A DNA stretch of 14,072 nucleotides. It comes from Candidatus Magasanikbacteria bacterium RIFOXYD12_FULL_33_17 (GTDB lineage: Bacteria > Patescibacteriota > Patescibacteriia > Magasanikbacterales > UBA922). Below, in pieces: positions 9,217 through 14,072 of this stretch. The stretch spans positions 1-14,072 of the forward strand of contig MFRB01000132.1 in the NCBI GenBank assembly GCA_001783255.1, in the 5' to 3' direction. Numbering within the stretch: the first letter of the stretch is position 1; each line of letters opens with the position of its first letter. A program made the position numbers and the translations under genes. The notes under the pieces were generated by a model. It was not told the DNA's origin. It searched no databases and saw only the letters and a list, made by a program, of their open reading frames with translations.

Positions 9217-9253
9217 AAAAAAATTCCTCTTCTTTTAAAAAGGATTCTTTTTT
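9217..9253 (-). terminator. Terminator-like hairpin in rpoB leader
   Basis: The arms AAAAAAATTCCT (9217-9228) and AGGATTCTTTTTT (9241-9253) pair as an imperfect stem of about ten pairs with two mismatches around a 12-nt loop. On the minus strand it ends in a run of seven T, so it looks like an intrinsic terminator or attenuator about 128 nt before the rpoB start. The plus strand also ends in six T, so it could work in both directions. The pairing is AT-rich with a core of UCCU with AGGA, so strength is uncertain. Confidence 0.5.
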
Positions 9254-9269
9254 CAGTTATTTGTGACAG

Positions 9270-9350
9270 AAAGCTTGTTGAGCCATGGTGATCCGGATAG
9301 TCCGTCCCCTGCGTGGACGCTGATATAGGGGCGATAATACCAGAATTTGG
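9270..9350. other. GC-rich island, possible structured RNA
   Basis: This stretch is clearly more GC-rich than the AT-rich gap around it. GTCC (9300-9303) can pair with GGAC (9315-9318), and CCCCT (9306-9310) with AGGGG (9327-9331), in the interleaved order of an H-type pseudoknot. Outside it, TGGT (9286-9289) faces ACCA, and AGCC faces GGCT. Short open frames cross it on both strands (for example plus GTG 9313 to 9528, 71 codons, and minus TTG 9443 to 9177, 88 codons), but none resembles a protein I know. It does not match tmRNA, RNase P, SRP or tRNA by their conserved motifs. It could be an RNA leader, a small RNA or a decayed gene. Confidence 0.4.
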
Positions 9351-9442
9351 GCTAAATATAGAGAATTTTGCACAAATTCGAGAAGTTTCTGATAGCGTGT
9401 TTAGAATACACCCAAAATTGCTTTTTGTCAAACCCAAGAACA

Positions 9443-9753
9443 AGTGGATAACTATTTGTCAAGAAGAAGATATTTTGGCTTATTTTAGGCAAATTTATAA
9501 AATCACTTTAATAAGTACTGTGAGTTAACCACAGATTTATCCACAAAATATTACCTTCAAACTAACATATTGAGCGACAACAATATTAATAAACAAAAAA
9601 GTTCTAAAAAAAATATGTTGATAAACTCTTTATTTTTTATAATATTCCCAATATACTATGCAAACAAATGAAATATCAATTGGATTATTTCTCAATAAAC
9701 CGTGAAAAACTAAACCTTGTCCACCTTGCCTAGCACGTCTTGCTTAGTCCACA
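9443..9753. other. Cluster of DnaA-box-like 9-mers, candidate origin
   Basis: A perfect DnaA box TTATCCACA lies at 9537-9545, with TTAACCACA (one mismatch) 3 bp before it at 9525-9533. A reverse-oriented box (TTATCCACT, one mismatch) lies at 9443-9451. Two weaker matches, TTGTCCACC (9717-9725) and TAGTCCACA (9745-9753), have two mismatches each. Between the strong and weak groups, about 9570-9660 is extremely AT-rich and could unwind. All genes point away from the gap. This fits an oriC or a DnaA-responsive control region, but dnaA is not nearby and the assignment is inference. Confidence 0.4.
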
Positions 9754-9755
9754 TT

Positions 9756-9794
9756 AGTTTATAACTATAGATGGATTAACTATTTATTTAAACT
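9756..9794. promoter_or_regulatory. Imperfect palindrome over ftsK -35, possible operator
   Basis: AGTTTATAACTATAG (9756-9770) and CTATTTATTTAAACT (9780-9794) are reverse complements at 11 of 15 positions, with perfect AGTTTA/TAAACT ends. The repeat covers the -35 hexamer and spacer of the ftsK promoter, a usual place for a repressor site. AT-rich DNA yields such repeats by chance, so this is tentative. A further AAACTAA/TTAGTTT pair (9707-9713 and 9754-9760) lies just upstream. Confidence 0.3.
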
Positions 9795-9804
9795 ATGCTA
9801 TAAT
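9776..9804 (+). promoter_or_regulatory. ftsK promoter, extended -10
   Basis: The -10 TATAAT (9799-9804) is a perfect consensus, extended by TGC just before it. The -35 TTAACT (9776-9781, 4 of 6) sits at the ideal 17-bp spacing. Transcription should start near 9811, only about 6 nt before the ftsK ATG at 9817, which implies a leaderless or nearly leaderless mRNA. Confidence 0.8.
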
Positions 9805-9816
9805 ATTTGCATCAAT

Positions 9817-12324
9817 ATGCTGAAAAACAAAAAGAAAAAATCATCACGCCTAGATCCTACTTTATCACGCGGAATTATTGCCGTACTTTTGACAGTATTG
9901 GCAATTATTATCGTACTAAGTTTTTTTGATAAAGCTGGCTTCGTAGGTATTATGCTCAATAGTTATATTTTGAGCTTTCTTTTTGGTTCCATTAGATATT
10001 TTACACCTGTTATCATCCTAATACTTTCTTGGTTCCTAATAAGAGATATCAAATATAGCTATAGACCAACACATCTTATTGGTTCTCTTATTTTCTTTCT
10101 GTCACTTTCCAGTATTATGCACCTTGGTTTTGAGACTTCAGATATGTGGAATGAAGCTCTAAGAGGACACGGTGGTGGAGTTTTTGGGATGTTGGCTTGG
10201 CCAATGAAACAATATCTTGGTTTGATTGCTAGCTATGTGATTCTTATAGGTATCGTGATTATTTCCATTTTTCTTATTTTCAATACCACTCTTACTGCTT
10301 TTGTTATCATCCACCAAAAAATATTTGATGGCTTAGGTTGGTTAGGCCGTGGCACTGTCTTTGTTATCAAAAAACTTTTTGTACCAAATGCTAACAAATC
10401 AGACGTAAAAATAAAAGGTGATTATGCTGAAGAAGATAGTGAAGACTATGCCGACAATGACGACTACGAGGAGGAAGAGGAAAGACAAACTCATGGTCGC
10501 CATTTCCTAAGTAAAAAAATCCAAAAACAAGAAGAAGATATCGATGAAGAGGAAGAAACAAAAGAAATAAAAGAAATACCAAAATTCAAAGAAAAAGAAG
10601 CAGAAAAGAAAGACGATGTTTGGTCCAAACGTGTCATTATCAAAAATCTTCCACCTCTAGATTTGTTGACAACCAAAAAAGGCAAACCAACTAGTGGTGA
10701 CATCAAATCCAATGCTGAAATAATTCACAGTATGCTTAGTGAATTCAATGTTGGAGTAACTATGGGTGAAGTTCGTGTTGGGCCAACTGTTACTCAATAT
10801 TCCCTCAAACCAGACAAAGGTGTAAAACTTACCAGAATTACTAGTTTATCCAATGACTTAGCTTTGGCCCTAGCCGCTCACCCGATTCGTATTGAAGCCC
10901 CAATTCCTGGACAATCTCTAGTTGGTATTGAAGTACCAAACCAAAAAACAGCTATCGTATCTCTGCGAGAATTATTGGAATCCAAAGAATTTGAAACCCG
11001 CAAACACAATTTGATGGTTGCTCTTGGTAAAGATGTTGGTGGTAAAACTTGGTTTGCTGATTTACCAAAAATGCCTCATTTGCTAATTGCTGGTGCGACC
11101 GGTAGTGGCAAAACTGTTTGTATGAATACGATTATCATGAGTTTGCTATACCAAAATACAGCTGAAACTCTACGTGTCATCATGGTCGATCCAAAACGAG
11201 TCGAGCTCACACTTTACAATGGCATTCCTCATTTGTTGACACCAGTTATTACTAATACTCAACAAACAGTCAACGCTCTCAAGTGGTGTATTGGTGAGAT
11301 GGATAGACGTTTTGAAATGTTATCCAAAGTTGGTAATCGCGACATTACATCTTACAATGAAGCTTTTGCAGCCAACAAAATGCCACACATAGTTTTTATT
11401 ATTGATGAGTTGGCTGATCTGATGGCTACAGCTGCTGGCGAAGTAGAAGCTGGCATTATTCGTCTAGCTCAAATGGCTCGAGCCGTAGGTATTCACCTTA
11501 TAGTAGCTACCCAAAGACCAAGTGTAGATGTTATCACTGGTCTAATGAAAGCTAATATTCCGGGACGTATTGCTTTTTCTGTAGCCTCACTCGTAGACTC
11601 CCGAACTATTTTGGATTGTAGTGGCGCCGAAAAACTTATAGGCCGTGGCGACATGCTTTTCCAAACAGCTGAACTTAGTAAACCAGTCCGTATTCAAGGT
11701 TCATATATTTCTGAATCTGAAATGAAGAGTGTCGTCAAATACCTCAAAGGTGATGACGAACCAGAGTATGATACTTCTATTGTAGAATCCAACAAAAAGA
11801 ACAGTGGTGGTACACTAAATATGTTTGGCGGTGTAGCTGACGACCAAGATCCACTTTTCGAAGAATGTAAAGAACTTATTGTAAAATATGAAAAAGCTAG
11901 TGCCTCATTTCTCCAACGTCGTCTCAAAATTGGTTATGCCAGAGCGGCCAGAATTCTTGACGAGCTAGAAGAGGCTGGTATTGTTGGACCTTCCCAAGGT
12001 GCCAAACCTCGTGAAATTCTTGTTACAGCCGAAACTGTAGGCCGTACCATGAATGCTGGAGGTGAACACAACGTCTTTAGCGAACCACAAAGAGATGAGG
12101 AAGATGAAATAAACGAAGAGGAAGAACTACCAGAGGAAATAGAAAATAATGATGAAGACATAGCAGAAGATTTACCCGAAGAAATAGAAGATCATTATAA
12201 AAATTTAAATATAGACGAAGAGGAAGAAAGTATTAACGACGACGAAGAATATGACCCAGACAAAACTGAGGAAGAGGTAGATGATGACCACAGTCATAAT
12301 AACCGATCAAGATTTGAGTACTAA
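9817..12324 (+). CDS. ftsK: DNA translocase FtsK/SpoIIIE family
   Basis: FtsK is a membrane-anchored hexameric ATPase that pumps DNA at the division septum and helps resolve and segregate chromosomes. The 835-aa product begins with a short basic stretch, then about four membrane segments (roughly 18-37, 45-72, 85-105, 134-156). A charged, acidic linker follows (about 200-265). The motor has Walker A GATGSGKT (426-433) and Walker B IVFIIDE (525-531). The winged-helix gamma domain, which reads polarity sequences on DNA, lies at about 678-740. Unusually, a strongly acidic tail of about 90 residues follows it (about 748-835), where most FtsKs end. The ATG at 9817 has no Shine-Dalgarno sequence but sits about 6 nt after a strong promoter. 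It is divergent from rpoB. Confidence 0.97.
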   Translation: MLKNKKKKSSRLDPTLSRGIIAVLLTVLAIIIVLSFFDKAGFVGIMLNSYILSFLFGSIRYFTPVIILILSWFLIRDIKYSYRPTHLIGSLIFFLSLSSIMHLGFETSDMWNEALRGHGGGVFGMLAWPMKQYLGLIASYVILIGIVIISIFLIFNTTLTAFVIIHQKIFDGLGWLGRGTVFVIKKLFVPNANKSDVKIKGDYAEEDSEDYADNDDYEEEEERQTHGRHFLSKKIQKQEEDIDEEEETKEIKEIPKFKEKEAEKKDDVWSKRVIIKNLPPLDLLTTKKGKPTSGDIKSNAEIIHSMLSEFNVGVTMGEVRVGPTVTQYSLKPDKGVKLTRITSLSNDLALALAAHPIRIEAPIPGQSLVGIEVPNQKTAIVSLRELLESKEFETRKHNLMVALGKDVGGKTWFADLPKMPHLLIAGATGSGKTVCMNTIIMSLLYQNTAETLRVIMVDPKRVELTLYNGIPHLLTPVITNTQQTVNALKWCIGEMDRRFEMLSKVGNRDITSYNEAFAANKMPHIVFIIDELADLMATAAGEVEAGIIRLAQMARAVGIHLIVATQRPSVDVITGLMKANIPGRIAFSVASLVDSRTILDCSGAEKLIGRGDMLFQTAELSKPVRIQGSYISESEMKSVVKYLKGDDEPEYDTSIVESNKKNSGGTLNMFGGVADDQDPLFEECKELIVKYEKASASFLQRRLKIGYARAARILDELEEAGIVGPSQGAKPREILVTAETVGRTMNAGGEHNVFSEPQRDEEDEINEEEELPEEIENNDEDIAEDLPEEIEDHYKNLNIDEEEESINDDEEYDPDKTEEEVDDDHSHNNRSRFEY

Positions 12325-12360
12325 AAATAGATCACTCTGAACTGTTTTTATTTTGTTTTT
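12323..12360 (+). terminator. Weak terminator candidate after ftsK
   Basis: AAAAATAG (12323-12330, overlapping the TAA stop) can pair with CTGTTTTT (12342-12349) around an 11-nt loop, followed by ATTTTGTTTTT. The stem is almost all A-U, so it would be weak, and ftsK may read through into the next gene. Confidence 0.35.
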
Positions 12361-12431
12361 AGCAATATACATTCACAACAATACCCCAAAAATACTCCAA
12401 TTATTATTTATAATAAAATAATTTATTTCTT

Positions 12432-13928
12432 ATGATAAGAGAAGGAACAAGAGGAGGAGCACCAAGGCATTTACACTTAGTGGAATCTCCAAAAGGAGAA
12501 ATACCTGAAGCAAAACATGAAGAGCAAGAGCCAGAAAATACTCCATATTTTTTTTTGACAGAAAAAAGACGGGAAGAACTTAAAACAGTAGAAAATTGTC
12601 TACAGGATCCTATTATATTAAAAAATGCACTTGATGAAATTTATAAAACCCACAGAACAGAAATAGATCAGATTGAAGAAATAAATGATGCTTACAAAGA
12701 AGCAAAACTTTATGATGTAGAAGGTTTATTAATATTAAAAGAAAAATGGGTAGACCTTCAAAAAAAATGGGAAGAAAACTATAGCGATAAAACTTCCCAT
12801 GACGAAACTAACTATAGGTTAAGAAACATTAAAAGTACATTTATATTTATAAACCACAATATAGACAGCTTAGCTAAACGTGCCATACACGTTGTACTTA
12901 AAACAACATCAAGTGAGGCACAACGTTATCATGAACACACAAGAGATAAAAACGAACAAGAAAAAAAAGATTCCCTCCAAAATAATCTAGAAACATATAA
13001 AAAATGGCAAAAAATCCGTGAAAGTTTATTAGCAGGTGACAAAACAATGTGGAATGATAGATATGAAGAAGCATGGTATTTTATTTTAGGGGAAATTGGT
13101 CTATTAGCTTCAGATTTCAAAAATACTGATTTAGGCAGAGAAGCTTACCAATTTGTATTGGAACATTTTGAAGACATATCAGAAAATCATACTGAAAGAC
13201 TTAGTATTCAAAAAAGAGTTTTGAATAATATAGCCATGAAAGATACATCATACTTTGCCGATAGCGAAAATTTAAAAGAATTCAAAGAAAGAGTCGCAAA
13301 ATTTGCCGAAATGAAAGAAATAGGAAAACTACTATCACAAGCAAAAACAGTTTACGAACTTGTTAGAATGATACAATTACATGTTCCAGACACAGCACTT
13401 GAAAAAGGCTTTACACAACCAGGAAAAATGACAAAAGAAGAACTTATCAAGACAATAACAGATTCAATAAGCCTAGGAAGTATTGTAACAGCAGAAGGTG
13501 ACCAAATTGATTTATCAAAATTAAGCCAAGCTGATTTTGCAGCCCTAAAGTTAGGTAATCAAGGGCAAAATAGACTCTCTAGAAATTTTGGTGGATTCAA
13601 TATGAGAGAATTCGTTTTAACAAAAATAACTGATTTAGAAGCTTGGCCAATAGTGCTTAAACTCTCAGTATTCGCGCTTTCAAAAGATACTAATGCAGTA
13701 TTTAGATATACAACTAATGATTCTGAAAATACGATAAAAACAATAACAGCAAAAGAATTACTAGATTTGGTAATGAATCTACCTGTAACAGGGGAGGAAT
13801 CACTAGAGGTTATTTCTGAATTAGAAAGTGCAACTATAAATATTGGTAATGGAAACCTAATAAAAAGTATAGCTGAATCTTGCAGAAAAATTATAGAAAA
13901 CAATGGTACAGATAAAGAAGAAACTTAA
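12432..13928 (+). CDS. Uncharacterised charged helical protein
   Basis: I do not recognise this 498-aa protein. It starts with an Arg/Gly-rich stretch and then a Glu/Lys-rich, probably disordered segment (about 15-40). Most of the rest looks alpha-helical and highly charged, with likely coiled-coil or helical-repeat stretches near 60-120 and 160-200. A more mixed C-terminal half (about 330-490) includes short hydrophobic runs. I see no signal peptide, membrane segment or catalytic motif. There are only two cysteines (C56, C484), so it is not a zinc protein. It is probably cytoplasmic. It follows ftsK by 107 bp and may be partly co-transcribed. A TATAAT (12409-12414) lies 17 bp before the ATG but has no good -35. 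There is no Shine-Dalgarno sequence. Long coherent coding with a terminator behind it supports a real gene. Confidence 0.88.
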   Translation: MIREGTRGGAPRHLHLVESPKGEIPEAKHEEQEPENTPYFFLTEKRREELKTVENCLQDPIILKNALDEIYKTHRTEIDQIEEINDAYKEAKLYDVEGLLILKEKWVDLQKKWEENYSDKTSHDETNYRLRNIKSTFIFINHNIDSLAKRAIHVVLKTTSSEAQRYHEHTRDKNEQEKKDSLQNNLETYKKWQKIRESLLAGDKTMWNDRYEEAWYFILGEIGLLASDFKNTDLGREAYQFVLEHFEDISENHTERLSIQKRVLNNIAMKDTSYFADSENLKEFKERVAKFAEMKEIGKLLSQAKTVYELVRMIQLHVPDTALEKGFTQPGKMTKEELIKTITDSISLGSIVTAEGDQIDLSKLSQADFAALKLGNQGQNRLSRNFGGFNMREFVLTKITDLEAWPIVLKLSVFALSKDTNAVFRYTTNDSENTIKTITAKELLDLVMNLPVTGEESLEVISELESATINIGNGNLIKSIAESCRKIIENNGTDKEET

Positions 13929-13960
13929 ATTACAAAAAAATAAAATATATAATAATAAAA

Positions 13961-13984
13961 CAGACTCTTACAAGTCTGTTTTTT
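13961..13984 (+). terminator. Intrinsic terminator after the 498-aa gene
   Basis: CAGACT (13961-13966) and AGTCTG (13973-13978) form a 6-bp stem with a 6-nt loop, extendable by A-U pairs from the preceding AAAA. It is followed directly by six T. It lies 32 bp past the stop at 13928 and should end the ftsK-side transcript. Confidence 0.9.
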
Positions 13985-14011
13985 GAGACTGGTAACTAAA
14001 TTGGTTGGTGG

Positions 14012-14017
14012 TATAAT
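14012..14017 (+). promoter_or_regulatory. Isolated -10-like box
   Basis: A perfect TATAAT stands at the window's right edge, but there is no convincing -35 at 16-18 bp. The next feature is a terminator hairpin, so a transcript from here would be very short. It may be a chance match, or may start a gene beyond the window. Confidence 0.25.
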
Positions 14018-14022
14018 AGAAA

Positions 14023-14047
14023 CGAGGCTAGAATTAGCCTTGTTTTT
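14023..14047 (+). terminator. Second terminator-like hairpin
   Basis: CGAGGCTA (14023-14030) pairs with TAGCCTTG (14035-14042) as an 8-bp stem with one G-U pair and a GAAT tetraloop, then five T. It may be a tandem back-up terminator, or an attenuator for a gene beyond the window edge. Confidence 0.65.
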
Positions 14048-14072
14048 AAATTTTTTAGTTAACCAATTAACC

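Noticed and set aside
9270..9445. Known small RNA (tmRNA, RNase P RNA, 6S, SRP RNA) or tRNA in the rpoB-ftsK gap
   Set aside because: The conserved motifs are missing: no GAGGAAAGTCC-type block, no SRP apical loop, no tRNA T-loop or CCA-type acceptor. Only a generic structured-RNA candidate is kept.
9090..9816. dif site near ftsK
   Set aside because: No 28-bp sequence resembling the two XerCD half-sites with a central spacer was found.
13..13928. Alternative genetic code with UGA as glycine
   Set aside because: All long genes are open under the standard code, with no in-frame TGA across more than 4000 codons; a UGA=Gly genome would show many.

Overview
The window looks like chromosomal core DNA from a small-genome, AT-rich bacterium, most likely a member of the Patescibacteria/CPR (Parcubacteria-like). 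This placement is inference from four things: low GC, a compact RpoB (1148 aa) and RuvC (165 aa), an FtsK of the style seen in those lineages, and an unrecognised charged protein beside core genes. Every long gene reads through under the standard bacterial code and ends in TAA or TAG with no in-frame TGA. This argues against the UGA=Gly code of Gracilibacteria and Absconditabacteria. None of the six genes has a visible Shine-Dalgarno sequence.

Layout. Positions 13-9089 carry four genes, all on the minus strand; in transcription order they are rpoB, rpoC, yebC and ruvC. rpoB and rpoC are 45 bp apart and are presumably co-transcribed; a good intrinsic terminator closes rpoC. Between rpoC and yebC lies a striking ~100-bp nested palindromic element. 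yebC-ruvC is a classical neighbourhood, and the gap between them holds a second long imperfect inverted repeat. Positions 9817-13928 carry two genes on the plus strand: ftsK (DNA translocase) and a 498-aa protein I do not recognise, the latter closed by a clear terminator. The last 90 bases hold a -10-like box and another terminator hairpin.

The 727-bp divergent gap between rpoB and ftsK (9090-9816) is the most interesting part. It holds an intrinsic-terminator-like hairpin in the rpoB leader and a GC-rich island that can form an H-type pseudoknot. It also holds a cluster of DnaA-box-like 9-mers (one perfect TTATCCACA) beside a very AT-rich tract, and a strong extended -10 promoter that would make the ftsK mRNA essentially leaderless. 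All genes point away from this gap, so I propose it as a candidate replication origin or DnaA-controlled region. This is a hypothesis, because dnaA itself is not in the window.

Functionally the window joins transcription (core RNA polymerase beta and beta-prime), translation or gene control (YebC), recombination (RuvC resolvase) and chromosome segregation at division (FtsK). I saw no CRISPR array, tRNA, rRNA, transposase or obvious defence system.
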